From the NCBI GenBank assembly GCA_964036295.1, contig OZ038464.1, positions 8,356,001 to 8,420,000 of the forward strand: DNA of 64,000 nt. Direction: 5' to 3'. The stretch is from Plumapathes pennacea (taxonomy: Eukaryota; Cnidaria; Anthozoa; Antipatharia; Myriopathidae). A program made the translations under genes and the position numbers. Below are positions 1-11,659 of this stretch, piece by piece. A model generated the notes under the pieces. It saw only the letters and a program-made list of their open reading frames with translations, made no database searches and was not told where the DNA came from. Each line of letters starts with the position of its first letter. Position 1 is the stretch's first letter.

Positions 1-1
1 C

Positions 2-292
2 CAGCCTGATAGCGAGGACGAGACACCTGGAGCAGACCTTCAGAGTGAGCTAAGGAACAAGGTCCTTTCTGAAGTCAGCATTCAGCATTCACACCCGATC
101 ATCTATGACTCGTATAACATCTGCGACTTAGTGGTGAACTCCAAGCTTAGCTCCTTTTCTGTGTCAATGTTACGGAATATCTGTGAAGCCTTCGGACTTG
201 ACACATCAGAAATTACAATCAGGCGGAAAAAGCCATTTGTGGACTTGCTTTCTAGCCTGGTACAGGGCTGCAGCTGCAACGGCAAGGGCTGA
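2..292 (+). CDS. C-terminal end of an unrecognised gene (SAP-like tail), cut by the window edge
   Basis: An open frame runs from base 2 to a TGA at 290-292 with no start in the window, so this is the last exon or the end of a long ORF. The end of the protein contains SMLRNICEAFGLDTSE followed by RRKKPFVDLL and closes with a GCSCNGKG tail. The Leu-Arg-Asn-Ile-Cys...Gly-Leu pattern resembles the two-helix SAP-like tails seen at the ends of transposon-encoded proteins in cnidarians; this is recalled from family knowledge, not searched. The opposite strand is also open here but is the shadow. Function unknown. Confidence 0.5.
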   Translation, partial: QPDSEDETPGADLQSELRNKVLSEVSIQHSHPIIYDSYNICDLVVNSKLSSFSVSMLRNICEAFGLDTSEITIRRKKPFVDLLSSLVQGCSCNGKG

Positions 293-394
293 TAATGCTA
301 CCAGTGTTTGGGGCTGATCCAGCGTTTCAGCCAGCTTTCAGAATCGTTTCTGCGTACATTTAGAAACAACGTTTGTCCCCGAGTGTAAGCTGTA

Positions 395-525
395 ATAATC
401 ACGATGCTAATGCAGTAGTATCGCCTTATTTGGAGGCTCCAAGCGAGTCGCCATCCCGAAATTTATTGTTTGTCTGTCAGTCTGTCAGTCTGGCGTACGA
501 CCTCGTTCCCAGGCTCTTAGGCCAG
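395..525 (-). repeat. Dispersed repeat, inverted copy of 35,880-36,000
   Basis: About 120 bases, from GTAATAATCACGATGCTAAT to the CGTACGACCTCGTTCCCAG block, match the reverse complement of 35,880-36,000 with a few substitutions and small indels. In the second copy it follows directly after a Helitron-like repeat end, so it may be the outer part of that family. It contains a short CTGTCAGTCTGTCAGTCTG microsatellite. Confidence 0.75.
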
Positions 526-1032
526 AACTGTAAACCGCCATTTTTTTGGTGACATGCGATAGAGTACAAACGGAAATGATTTTGTACAACAAGATGCAGA
601 TACAAGGCCAATCAGTTCGACGGACGGCTGTAAACTGCCCGGATATTTTGCCAGTGTATTGGAGGCAAGCTTGCTAGCCGTGAAACGAATTCTTTAAGGC
701 ATCGACTGGCCGAACTGAACACAATCCCAGACGCCAGTATTGTGTTAAAACGCAGGCACTTCTTCAGAAAGGAATAGCAAAATACAGTTTGGTGGAAATC
801 GAACAATCACCGTGGCAAATTTCACCTTTTACAATAACAGGATTGTAGTTTTCAGAATCCAAGTTTTGACAAGATGACCACGCACAATACAATGGAAAGT
901 GGAATGTAATCGGGTTGAAGTGCTCTTGCTTTCTGAAGGCTATTAAAGTAGAAAATACCCGGCCAGGGGGCCACTGCTTTCTAAATTAAACAATTACAGT
1001 CTATTATATATTATTGTCTATGGGTAGCCAAA

Positions 1033-1120
1033 TTTGCTCGCTCAACACAATCGGACCTTGTATTATTTAGTGACCGGGTTTGCTTGCTTAATACAATTGG
1101 ACCTTGTATTATTTAGTGAC
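1033..1120. repeat. Two-copy 42-bp tandem repeat
   Basis: Units at 1033-1074 and 1079-1120 share the frame TTTGCT-GCT-AA-ACAAT-GGACC and an identical TTGTATTATTTAGTGAC end, separated by 4 bases. They differ only at about four pyrimidine transitions. Local duplication; no function visible. Confidence 0.85.
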
Positions 1121-2808
1121 TTAATTTCTTTTCTGTCAAAGATTTTAAATTCGTCAAACGCGGTTTGAAAAGTTGTTGTGTTCAAAATTGAATCCTTGCC
1201 AAAATTCACACATTTCCGAGACTTCGAAAGCGTGTAAACAAGCGACTCTCGCTTTGACAGTTCTAAATTTGTTAAACTCGGAGAAGCGTATTCAATTGAT
1301 AAAATAAAAATAAAAACCTACACATATGTGGTTAGGATAAAGCGTTGGCTGGAGAAATTGCGGCTTTTTTTGAAATTCATGAACATTTCGGTGTCCAAGA
1401 TCGACTTTGCTGACTGTGCAAAACTAATCGAGTCACGATTCTAGTTGCGCTTTTCTTGGCTTTCAAGCCTCGGGAGTATTCTGTAGTTGCGTGTAAATGT
1501 TGTCTCAGCAAATTTTAGAGTTCAGCTAGTGTCTCGAAAATTGAAGACTGTGCACGTTGTCTGAACTAAACCCAGACTGCCGTGCGACAAAGATTTTTTT
1601 TAGCGGCCGACTGGTGACGTCGCTACACAACCGTGGTTTACAAAAAAAATTAAATAATCTCTGAGCGGAAAATAAACAAGAACCCCGCTTTCCGAAAACC
1701 CACTCAGAGCGAGGGGATGTTTGCGATTATCGTATTTCTAGTATTACGAGCACCTGTAAATGAGTGTGAACTAGTTTGCAATCCTGATGAATTCTGACTT
1801 TTGACGAATCTGACAGCTCCATGACGTCTATTGCATACACGTGTTATGCAAATTAGGCTGGCAAACAGCACAATGCTGTAGCTAAATTAGCAAATGCAAG
1901 GCGGATTAACAGAAGAAACAAAACAATTTGTCATAGTAGTCATGACATTTGTTTATAAGCCAAACCAAAAGTTACACAATGAAACCAACTATTCCAAAAT
2001 TACATACGCCAGCAAAAGAGGGGAAGGCATCAATGAAATACGCAAAATCCTACCGCCTGGGTCTAATTTTATAAGATAACACGTTTGTCTGTTGAGTTCG
2101 GAATTTATAATTAACCTTTTCATGTGCTTTGATCACCGTATGTCACGCAATCAGCTTGTCACGTGTATCAATTTTCGTGCTTGATCCGCCATTTTGAGCG
2201 TTCTCTCAAAGAGCGCACTGTACTTTCCCCAAATATATTTTCAATCAGTATAAAAGACCATTTCTTTTTTAGTTCAATTCCTAAATTTCACCACTTTTTT
2301 GACAAAGGTAGTAGGATAAATTATTTTTTTAATCTGGGTAGTAATTTCCATAGAGAAGCAGTGAGAATTGTTTCGGGCCACTGCTGATACCATGAATTTT
2401 TCTAATGTTGATGAAAATTATAGAATAGAACCAGAAGAAGTTGTAAAATAAGCCGACAGTAAATGAATGTCTGATGTATTCATATTAAAGGCGTGTGGTT
2501 AGCTTCAAAACAGGCAATTTTCAAGCCGAAATTGACCGTGTTTGGCTCCGAAATCATTTTTCTTTATTTTCAGCCGGAATAAAAACTCGTTTAAGAAATA
2601 AACCCCACAGCAATGAATAACTCATTATGGACTACTAATGGCCAAAGTTTGAGCGATTTTGAGTTTGTGAAGTTTGCCGCTCAATGTTCGATTTTTGCGG
2701 ACACGCGCTCTTAAATCTTCCGTTAGTTTTGGAATTTTTAGGGAATCATTAAAAAAGAGGTAATAGTCTCTGAATCTGCACCCCTACTATCATCGTAGAG
2801 ATTAGAGT

Positions 2809-4712
2809 ACGATACGATACGATACGATAATCTTTATTTAAACACGATAAGAGTTTAAGCATCAGCTTGTGGGGTCGTGTATAAAAACAAATAGTAATAA
2901 GCTAATCAGTAACCTATATTTAAATTATTAATAACTAGTAAAAACTAACATTCCTATAATAAATATCTAAAAATACTAATAATAATAATAACAGCAATAA
3001 CAATAGCGTGCTAGTATAGTGTATAATTAATAATATCTAAAATATTCATTAAAATCTGGGATGGACTGGGCAGATAAGGCGTTAAAATCTATATTACGAA
3101 GTGTTTTTGTTCCTTTGGCCCTTTTCACATACGTTGTAGCAGATAGTGTTTCATCGCAGGGTAAGTGCGCTGAAAGTGCGTTCCAAACTATAGGGCCCCT
3201 ATGGGCTATAGAGTTTTTCATGAAATAGGTATTGAACCGGGGCACCTTGAGTTTGTTGCTATTTCTGAAATTATAATTATTATTGGGTCTTTCTATAATG
3301 TGGGACATGCTGTTCGGTGCTAAATCATGATATAGCTTGTACATTAATTTCACTAAACTAGTTTTATATATAAAAAATAGGTTGTCCCATTTTGCCGTTC
3401 TCAGAACGTCCACTGTAGGCATATCCCATGGGAGATTGAAAATAAGTTTGGCTGCTCTGCAGTGTAAGGATTCTAAGGAGTTGAAATTGTCCTTACAGGT
3501 GAAGCCACCCCAGACGGGTATCGCATACGTTACTGAGGGTAGAATTACTTTAAAATATAAATCTAAAAGCGTTTGTCTGGGCAGAAATCTGCTTCTTTTG
3601 ATTATATTTAACTTACTGGCGAAGCTCTTTTTTACTTCGCCCATGTGACGGGACCAAGTAATTTTGTCATCAATTGTGACTGCGAGCAATCTGGAGTGTT
3701 TGACCCATCGTATTTCATGTGCTCCTAGTGTGAGTTTGTTGAGTGGGCCGATGAAGGAGCCTCGGTGGAGTAGCATCGCCTCACATTTCACGGGGTGCGG
3801 GATCATGGGTTCGAATTACACCAAGTATACAGCTCGTCGAGCGAATTGTTGAGTAGTTCAGTAACTTCGTCCACAGAGTCGCCAATACAATAGAGTGTTG
3901 TGTCGTCCGCATACATAAAGACTGTCCCAGAGGTGACCGCCAGCGGCAAGTCGTTTGTATACAATGTGAACAAGGACGGGCCGAGGACGGAGCCCTGCGG
4001 TACACCGCAGGTCACTTCAGCGTAATCTGACCTTTGTCCGTTTATGGTGGTGTACTGCTGTCTTTGCCCTAGGTAGTCTTTCAGCCACGATGTAGACATT
4101 CGGTGATTCCAAAACAGTGTTCAAGCTTGCTCATAAGTCTGAGATGTGATACACTATCGAACGCTTTCTGGAAATCGATGAAGACTACGCCGACAACTTT
4201 TTTGGAATCAAGGGCTTTTCTCCAGATCTCAGTTAAATTGACCAGTAATAGGTCTGTGGAGTGTCCCTTCCTGTATGCCCATTGATGTTCTGTGACCAGT
4301 TGGTTGTCTGTGAAGACGTGTTGAACAATACTGTCTGTTACGCATGATTCAATGATTTTACTAGGTACACTTAAAATTGACAACGGTCGGTAGTTTCCAC
4401 ACTCTGTTTCATCCTCTTTCTTGAACACCGTAGACGGTTCCACTGTTTATGCTGTGCGAGTACAGATCTGTGAGTGGTGGTGCAATTGCCGGCCCAGCTA
4501 GTTTCAATAGCTTGGGCAATATTCCATCCGGGCCCGTTGACTTATTGGTCTTCAGTGATGCAAGTTTCTTTTCAATGCTACTATTCTGTAAGCTTATTTC
4601 AGATGTCTTCTGGACTTGGTCTTTCTTTTGTTTGTCAGACAGTGGCAGTGACGGGCAATTCATAGTCAGGGTTTTTCCAGTAGTAGCAAAGAATGTATTC
4701 ATCAAGTTTGCT
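2809..4712 (-). mobile_element. CR1/L2-type LINE fragment: reverse transcriptase plus 3' end
   Basis: Minus-strand frames carry the RT core in order: NKSTGPDGILPKLLKLAG, NYRPLSILSVPSKIIE, VVFIDFQKAFDSVSH, GVPQGSVLGPSLFTLY and MYADDTTLYC, then a C-terminal region ending at 3027 with the HRGPIVWNAL motif typical of CR1/L2/jockey elements. At least three frame changes (near 4430, 4090 and 3800) break the ORF, so it is dead. The 3' end carries an AATAAA hexamer (TTTAAATAAAG read on the minus strand) followed by a (ATCGT)n microsatellite tail at 2809-2829. The endonuclease half is missing; at its 5' side the sequence switches abruptly to an L1-type endonuclease. Confidence 0.9.
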
Positions 4713-5945
4713 TTTTCAACTCGTTTAGGATTCCAACTCGTTTATGATTTTCTTCGGATCAATTGTCATCTTTCCCTCACCGGTGAAGATTTTCCGTAAG
4801 CTACTCTTTTTTTTGTTATGTTTTTCTAAATTCAAGAAATATTTATTAATCTTTTCACCAACTTCGTACCAGGTTGCACGGAACGGATAATAGAACCTTG
4901 TGTAAATGTAATCATACATCTGGTCGTACTCTGCTTGTAGATATTCCAACTCTTCAAAATTTTCCTTAGAAGGATTGGTATCGCACTTTTTTGTAGAAAC
5001 CTTTAGACTTTCCTCTAGCTTATTTAGCTTAGCTCTTTTGTTCCGGGCTTTGGTTTTGCTGTATGCAATTGTCAGCTGTCTTATTTTGTATTTAATTAAA
5101 TCCCACAAGACACGCTTATCTTGAACTTCCTTAAATTCATCTAACCAGATACCACATTCTACTTTTAGAAGATCACAATATTTTGAATCATTCACTAAAG
5201 TCGAATTAAATTTCCAAACATTTGGTCCTCTCTCATTGTCATCCAAACCATTTATTGATAGAGTTAATGCAGAGTGGTCTGCTTTTATTGATGAGGCTAT
5301 GTCTACTATGTCTACTGAGTCAATATCGTCTTGTAGACGTATTTGTATAACTGGATTTTTCTGGCGCCAAGTGAATCGTTTTGCCGTGGGATTACGAATA
5401 CACCATATGTCTACTAGGTCTTGTTCGACACACAAATCTTCTACAGTTTTTGCAGAAAACTTCCTTTTTTTGTTTCCACCTTGCCCATCTAATTCCTGGG
5501 TGACAATGGCATTAAAGTCTCCACCAACAACAATAGAATAATTGAGTTCTGAACTCAAAACTGACCTTACCTCTTCTGACAAAGTTGTCAAAGAAATCAC
5601 ATTGCTGGTTGCTCTTGTTTGGAGCATAGATATTCAGAAGGACATACGGTGATTCTTGAATAGTAGCCACAAAAGGGATAAATCGGCCTTGTGAATCTGC
5701 CTTTACACTTTGCAATTTTTAAAGTCCAGATCAAACTTTACCGGTACGGAAACTCCTCAACTATGGCAACTGCCGTGCCCAAAAAACATATCGCCCTTCC
5801 ACTGCTTTCTCCAGATGCTTTCTACCTCACGAGTACTGTATGTTTCCTGCAGAAAACATATGTCCGCGCCAGATTTACCAAGCCAACTGAAAATGGCTTT
5901 CCGCTTTTCAAAAGCCCGAATCCCTCAAGCATTCAATGACAATAG
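4713..5945 (-). mobile_element. L1-type LINE fragment: endonuclease and linker only
   Basis: The minus-strand frame 4725-5627 encodes an APE-type endonuclease C-terminal half (VVGGDFNAI, RFTWRQKNP, ADHSALTL) and the L1/Tx1-type linker TWYEVGEKINKYFLNLEK. Upstream, in other frames to about 5945, are ICFLQETYST and a degraded FFGHGS motif, also typical of L1/Tx1 endonucleases. It stops near 4713 in the linker before the RT and is followed by RT of a different LINE clade. Two stop codons and frame changes lie in 5640-5760. Remnant, not a host gene. Confidence 0.8.
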
Positions 5946-6227
5946 CTTAAAGTGCACATAAGCCTTCAGAGGATACATTTTTATTCGAAATTAGGAAGTA
6001 ATCTAAGCAACTTATGCCCAAAACAAAGCCTTTCCGAAGCGTTCCTATATTTTATTTCACGCGTTTGAAATCGGAAATATAAAATCCAGGCCGCGCAAAG
6101 TAGGAGACTGGGACTGTGACGTCAGAGGAGTGGCACGTTTCGGCTCGGCACCTATCCATAGCTCTTATTTATCAGGTTTCTATACGTTTTTCTCGCTGTT
6201 TTCTCGTGTTTTTGGACTCGTACGGCA

Positions 6228-6467
6228 ATGGCGAGCTCTAGAAGCGATGAAGAAAGTGTAAAGGGGGAAAAAGCTCGCTGTGGCTTGCTTAAGAGGTACC
6301 CAGGATCAAGAACGGAGGCCTCTTTTAAAATCCAGTTTAATCCAAGCGATAACCAACTTTACTTGCTACATCTCAAAGTTCTCTCTCTCTCCCTCTCTTT
6401 AGTAACACTTAATGTTACAGGTCTGGGTTTGGTTCTCTCTGGCAAAACTAGGTGTGCGCGCCCTTAA
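6228..6467 (+). CDS. Uncharacterised short ORF inside the THAP element
   Basis: A 79-codon frame beginning MASSRSDEESVKGEKARCG, acidic and basic at its start and turning hydrophobic later. The first ~30 codons could be a genuine first exon, but no donor or downstream exon was established. No family recognised; could be chance. Confidence 0.25.
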   Translation: MASSRSDEESVKGEKARCGLLKRYPGSRTEASFKIQFNPSDNQLYLLHLKVLSLSLSLVTLNVTGLGLVLSGKTRCARP

Positions 6468-8239
6468 GTACGGACGCTAACTCTAACTCTAATTAGCTGT
6501 CCATCAAAATTAAAAACCAATGAGGAGACAAGTGGTACGTCACTACATAGCGACTGAAAAGTAAATGTAAAGAGACGCGCTCCGTCAGTTAACTCAAACT
6601 TTCATAGTTTACGAATAGGCAGAGTTCACTTGCTAAACTAACAGAGTGCCCTACTTAAAGTGTGACGAGCGCAGTACCACTTGATATAAAAATACTAAAG
6701 TCTTAAGTTGTAAGAGATATAAAAAAGTCCTTGACAACTAAAGTTGCGTAGTCAACAAAATTGACCAGATAACATTACGTAAGGGTTTGGGAGCTTTAAA
6801 CTAAACTCCGCCCTCAAGGTGAGAGTACAACTTTGTCGTAAACAACTTAATTAAGGGGATTAAAGACAGCGCACTTTGTTTGAACGATGAGACCTTTGAA
6901 CAATACTTAGTTGCATAAGCGGACGATTAATAACAAAAGAATTGTACACTACAACAAAGGCCAGTACACTTAATTAAATTCGGTCCAGGCTTGCATTGGT
7001 CGATCAGGTCAAAACGCAATTAGTCAGGCCAGGTAAGATTTGGCCGATCGGATTTATAGATATGCCCGTAATGCTAAGGCATTGTTCCGACCGTGGACCG
7101 TTCACACATTAAAAGAATCAATTTGAAAAGTAAAATATTAAACCACGTCCTTAAAATTATGAATATTAATCGTATTAGATCGTAACTATTAATCAACTAA
7201 TATTTAATCAAAATCTCTTCCGTAACAAAAGCGTTATATCTGATATATGAATTATATTACATTGATTTCGCGTGTATACTGTATGATATCCACTATGAAG
7301 TCCAACCCGTGCGCTGACAAGAGCGATTGCTCGGAAGAAAATTTTGGAGCCAGTAGTTGGTAAGTGTAAAATATGTCCAAGTTTTGGATTTGTTTACGTG
7401 GTACATCTGTAATTGCTTCTCTGTGTTTTACTCATATTTTAGGTGTTCGTGTGGGAATTGCAATGTTGATGTGTTACCTCAGCATCGGCATTCACAAGCA
7501 TTGAGATTCTGCGGATGTCTCACAATAACTCTCGCTCGGGATTTCGACTGAGAGCAGTTGCGTAATTCGTCACGGCAGTTGACCACGGGCAGTTATATTT
7601 GACTTCGAGAGAGCGCGCCTCTTCTGAAAACTCCTGGAATGTACAAAAATAGTCATTCTAAACTTCCCTGTACGGGTAGACAATAAAGTATTACACGTTA
7701 ATTGCGGTTTATGGCGCCCTTCTTCACCGTTTGGAGGATTTGCTTTCGCCGCGGTGGATCAACAGGCAGGCGTACAACTTCAGACCAACTGTCAGCAATC
7801 AGCACGACTACTTTCGGAGTTTTACAAAAATTTACCACTTCTGCGGCCGCCGTCTAACTTCGGCGATGTGGAAACCAAGTTGCTCGAGTAAATATGTGCC
7901 TCAAATCCGGCACACGGTCGACTATAGCCCTAGAAAAATCTAGCCGAAAAACCATCTTTCGCTCGGTTTCAAACATGAATTGCAGTGTGATCTCATCGAC
8001 CATAAAACTCCGGTGAACGCGATGGTTTGCTCAATTAATATTCGATACCTACGATAGAAAAGGTATCAAACTTCCCACATCTGAATATATTACTACCCGT
8101 CGACAAATTGTGGGACCCGACGATTATCTGGTCAATCTTTCCCCTTCTTATCAACTTTGTACTACAATACCGAGATTGTCTTTTATCAGTATTTGTTTAT
8201 TATCGATTTCATGCAATGTCAAAATCATCTGGTTTGAAA

Positions 8240-8431
8240 TAAGCTGAGCAGATCCGGAATTGATCGTCAGCTCCCATTTCACACGTTTGGCCTTGACAAG
8301 CTGGACCATTTGCTCTTTCGCTTCCTCGCTTCACCTCTTTGATCATTCGGAAACTGAATCATATAAAATGCGAATCCTTGCTTATGATCTGGCTCCCTGG
8401 AGCAGCCTCCAACAACACATCTATAAGGCAT
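8240..8431 (-). pseudogene. THAP zinc-finger domain remnant
   Basis: Starting at the ATG at 8429-8431 the minus strand reads MPYRCVVGGCSREPDHKQGF then FYMIQFPNDQ, the first half of a C2CH THAP domain (Cys-x4-Cys). After the KRKSKW motif the expected continuation (QLVKAKRVKWEL) is found only after a one-base frame change near 8313. The second Cys and His of the zinc site are absent. It lies inside the 5955-8690 inverted-end element, which points to a transposon-derived rather than host gene. Confidence 0.75.
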
Positions 8432-8849
8432 TTCGGAGTAAAACCGGTGAAAACTCTGTTCGGACAAGTCGAGATGCCACTCCTCTGACGTCAAAGCCCA
8501 GGCCCTTGATCGATCATCTTACGCGGACAAAATCTAAACCGGAAGTCAAAATGGCGCTTTTTCGCATGTTTACCGGGCGAAAAAAAAAAAAACGCTTCGG
8601 AAGGGCTTTCTTTTGGGCATAAGTTGCTAAGATCACTTCCTAATTTTGTATAAAAATATATCTTCTGAAGGCTTATGTATTTTGTCACGTTTGGAATGCA
8701 CGCTTGTCGCGGTAGCTCGGACGTGTTGGTATTCACTCTGTTCATAGTTGTGAAGCGTGTATGACTATTCGTGAGAAGGTACGGTATATAAGGCCTGTTT
8801 CACAAGCAAGTGTCACTCGACGGCATCTCTCCTTTACCTTCCCTCAACT

Positions 8850-9655
8850 ATGGCCGAAAAGGGCAGTGATTTTTCATTATTACACCCTGCACAAGGAAGC
8901 CAAGAAGAGAACGGCTTATCTGGTGAAGAAACGATAAACTTAAGTTCCCGCCTCCTCGACTCAAAGCTCGACCAGAAGTTTACTCAGTTTCAACGCGGTC
9001 TCGAGCAGAAGGAAGCTTGCGACTACCTCTCAGATCAAGAAATTGAAAACAGAAGCGAAGGCTGCCAGCAGTTTTCAGTTCAAGGGAAATAAGTTGCAGT
9101 TTGAATTCAATTCGAGTTTGTTGGACTCGGTTAACTCAGCATCCGCTCATCTGCTGGAATGCAACTTAACCGGAGTTAATTAAGAACTGGAAAACGCCAA
9201 AGTCTTGCTGAACAAGCGCAACAAAGCTATACGCTTTGCCGACAAGAGTCCGGCTGGTTGGACGGCGGTTGAAGAATACGAATCCGACGACTTAGCTGAC
9301 GATTCAGAGGATAAAAAGAAACTTCGAGCAGCAGAAAGAAGGGCGCTTTCCAAGCTTCGTGTGCGTAAGCAATCTCGGAGTGCTGTTCAAAACCGTTTTA
9401 AGTCTCCTCAGGATGCATCCCACGTAGCTGGTGACTCTAACCGCTCTGCGGCTCCTCAGCTTTTTCGACCCCAACATTTTCGTCAGCAGTCCTTTCGCCA
9501 CCAGCCTTTTCGTATCAGACAACCCCAGCCTTCCGACAAATGTTTCAACTGTGGCCAGTTCGGACACTGGGCAAATTCGCCATTTTGCCCAAACTTCAGT
9601 CAACCATCCAACAACAGTTCCTTGCCCGGTACCTACACCTCCACCGTCAGCAAGT
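8850..9655 (+). pseudogene. DIRS-like Gag with CCHC zinc knuckle
   Basis: Translation starts MAEKGSDFSLLHPAQGSQEE. A frame change near 9050 and an in-frame TAA near 9181 interrupt it. The downstream part is rich in Arg/Gln and ends with a retroviral-type knuckle, CFNCGQFGHWANSPFC (Cys-x2-Cys-x4-His-x4-Cys spacing approximately). Role in the family: nucleic-acid binding and particle formation. It runs straight into the RT/RNase H remnant at 9660. Confidence 0.8.
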
Positions 9656-9659
9656 AGTG

Positions 9660-10930
9660 GAACGATAAAGAAACTTGGACCAGATGAGTATTCTTGTTTT
9701 GTTATAGATTTGTGCTCCACTTTTGGTCTTGAGGAAAAGGACTTATTAGAACGTAGTTATGCGGATTATGTAGAAGGTTCTGATTCTGTCATTGTTAAGG
9801 GTGGCTTAGAGTTAATGTCACTTTTTGGGATTCTCCAGGAAGTGGGAGAAATTTTGTTGTGCAAAAGCGTTTCAGCAAGAAAACTTGCTCGTGTTACTGG
9901 AAAAATAATCTCGAATTCTTTGGTTATTGGTAATTTTTGTAAGCTCATGACGAAAGCTCTGCACCGGTTAATTGAAGCTGGGAAAGGTTGGGATTTGCAG
10001 GTGGTTTTGGATTCTGATGTTCTCACAGAACTTAAATTTTGGCACGAGCATTTGCAGAGCCTAAGTTCTAGACTTATATGGAGGAAACATCTCTTACCTT
10101 CGCGGGTTGTTTATTCCGACGCTAGTAAGGTGGGTTATGCGGCCTTTATATGTATGAATGATAGTCCAGTTTCGCACAAAAACTGGGACGCGATTGAAAT
10201 GCAACAAAGTTCCACATGGAGAGAGCTTATGTCTGTCAAACACGCATTGCAGAGTTTTGTCCAGCTGCTGAAAGAAAACTATGTGAAGTGGTACACGGAT
10301 AACCAGGGCGTTGCTACTATTGTTAAGTCGGGCAGCACTAAGGCTCACCTGCATAAGCTCGCCATGGACATTTTTTGGCTTTCTGAGGAACACAATGTTA
10401 TCATCGATATTGAGTGGATTCCGCGTTCAGAGAATGAAGCTGCTGATTATTTGAGCAGGATTGTCGATTTCGACGACTGGAGTATCAAGAATTCGGCGGG
10501 GGCCCTTTACAGTCGACTGTTTTGCCAATTCCATTAATACTAAAGTTCCTAGGTTTTATTCGTTGTTTTATCAACCTGGTAGCTTGGGCGTAGACTCTCT
10601 TGCCTTCGATTGGGCTCAGGAAAATTGTTGGCTTGTTCCCCCGGTTTATTTGATCCCTCGCGTTCTCACGCATTTTCTTAATCGTCACTCTCAAGGCGTT
10701 TTGGTCGTTCCGTTCTGGCCTTCGTCACTGTTTTGGCCTTATTTAATTCAGCAGAACGGCGCCTTTAGGAAATTTGTTGTTGACTATTTGTTAGGTCAAG
10801 ATGGTAGCAGTGTTTTTGTTCAAGGCGCGAATAAGCAAACAATTTTTGGTTCGCCTTCTTTCAGTACTCCGGTGTTGTTTTTGAAACTCGATGGCACTCA
10901 AATTTCACTGGTCCACTGGGACAAAGGTTA
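9660..10930 (+). pseudogene. DIRS-like RT thumb/connection and RNase H
   Basis: The frame to 10,537 contains SVSARKLARVTGKIIS and ALHRLIEAG (thumb/connection), then RNase H: VVYSDASKVGYAAF, QSSTWRELMSVKHAL, WYTDNQGVATI and WIPRSENEAADYLSRIVDFD. Asp, Glu and Asp of the active site are present. The next frame (10,461-10,931) holds the DIRS-specific tail FTVDCFANSINTKVPRFYS, DSLAFDWAQENCWLVPP and VVPFWPSSLFWP. The RT palm with its YVDD-type motif is absent: Gag joins the thumb almost directly, so about 250 codons have been deleted. Confidence 0.85.
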
Positions 10931-11089
10931 ATCTTTAAAGCAATTTTTCCGCTGGGACAAAGAGCTTATTGTTTGCATCTCATTGGCCCACTGGGATCTT
11001 ATGAATACTATAGGTCCACTGGGACCTTGTACCTGGTGTTGATTTTTTGGCACGTACATGCCGCAGTTTGTTGCAGAGGCAATTTGTTA

Positions 11090-11645
11090 CGTTGTTAATG
11101 TACATTCTTTCACTTATTTCTTCGTTTGCCTGTGTATCCTTACAAGGTGCAAGGGTTTCGTCGGCGTTTGCTGTATCCTATAGGGATCCTGAACTTAGTC
11201 GTTTGGCAAGTTGTTTGCCTTTCCGTACTTTAGGAGCAAAAGCTGATTCCACTACTGAGCGTTATTCAAGAGCTTTTGAAAAGTTTAGGCTTTGGGCTAC
11301 TAGTTATAAAGAAATTAGTGTTCTTCCAACTAATGAACTGTCTGTTGCTACTTACTTAGAGTCTTTACTTCAAAGTAAATCCTCATACCCGGCCTTAGAA
11401 GCCGCTGTGTATGGCATTCGCTGGGCGCATAATATTTACGGATTTTCTAATCCTTGCGAGTCTAATCTTGTTTTAAAAAAGTATTCTAGAATCGGCAAAG
11501 AGAAGCCTTTCTAGACCGATAGTTAAAAAGGAACCTGTTACGCCTGACATGATATTGAATATATGTCAGAAGTTTGCCTCAGATAATGCTAGTGCTACGG
11601 AGCACTTTGAGGGTGACTCCGCAGATTTTAGTTGCTGGGGGAAGA
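11090..11645 (+). pseudogene. N-terminal half of a DIRS-like tyrosine recombinase
   Basis: The frame carries GAKADSTTERYSRAFEKFRL, the SAM-like N-terminal domain, and YGIRWAHNIYGFSNP, a motif constant in DIRS recombinases. It frame-shifts at 11,514 to continue as PIVKKEPVTPDMILNICQKF and shifts again near 11,610 before a stop. The catalytic Arg...His-x-x-Arg...Tyr part is not present. In intact elements this enzyme integrates the circular DNA copy. Confidence 0.8.
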
Positions 11646-11659
11646 CTTGCTTCTGGGAT

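Larger units (their letters stand above)
293..2808. other. Non-coding, AT-rich stretch with small repeats
   Basis: No convincing ORF. It holds the 395-525 repeat and the 1033-1120 tandem pair, listed separately. Short ORFs at 612-806, 1894-2079 and 2163-2387 have no recognisable content and unremarkable composition. Confidence 0.6.
5955..8690. mobile_element. P-like (THAP) DNA transposon candidate with ~95-bp inverted ends
   Basis: Bases 5955-6048 (around ACATAAGCCTTCAGAGGAT and GCAACTTATGCCCAAAA) match the reverse complement of 8594-8690 at high identity. A second short inverted match, TGACGTCAGAGGAGTGGCA, lies just inside both ends (about 6115 and 8475). Between them is a minus-strand THAP zinc-finger remnant, the DNA-binding domain of P-element-type transposases and of host THAP proteins. 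No target duplication is obvious. The interior 6470-8200 has no recognisable transposase core, so the copy is defective or non-autonomous. Confidence 0.6.
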
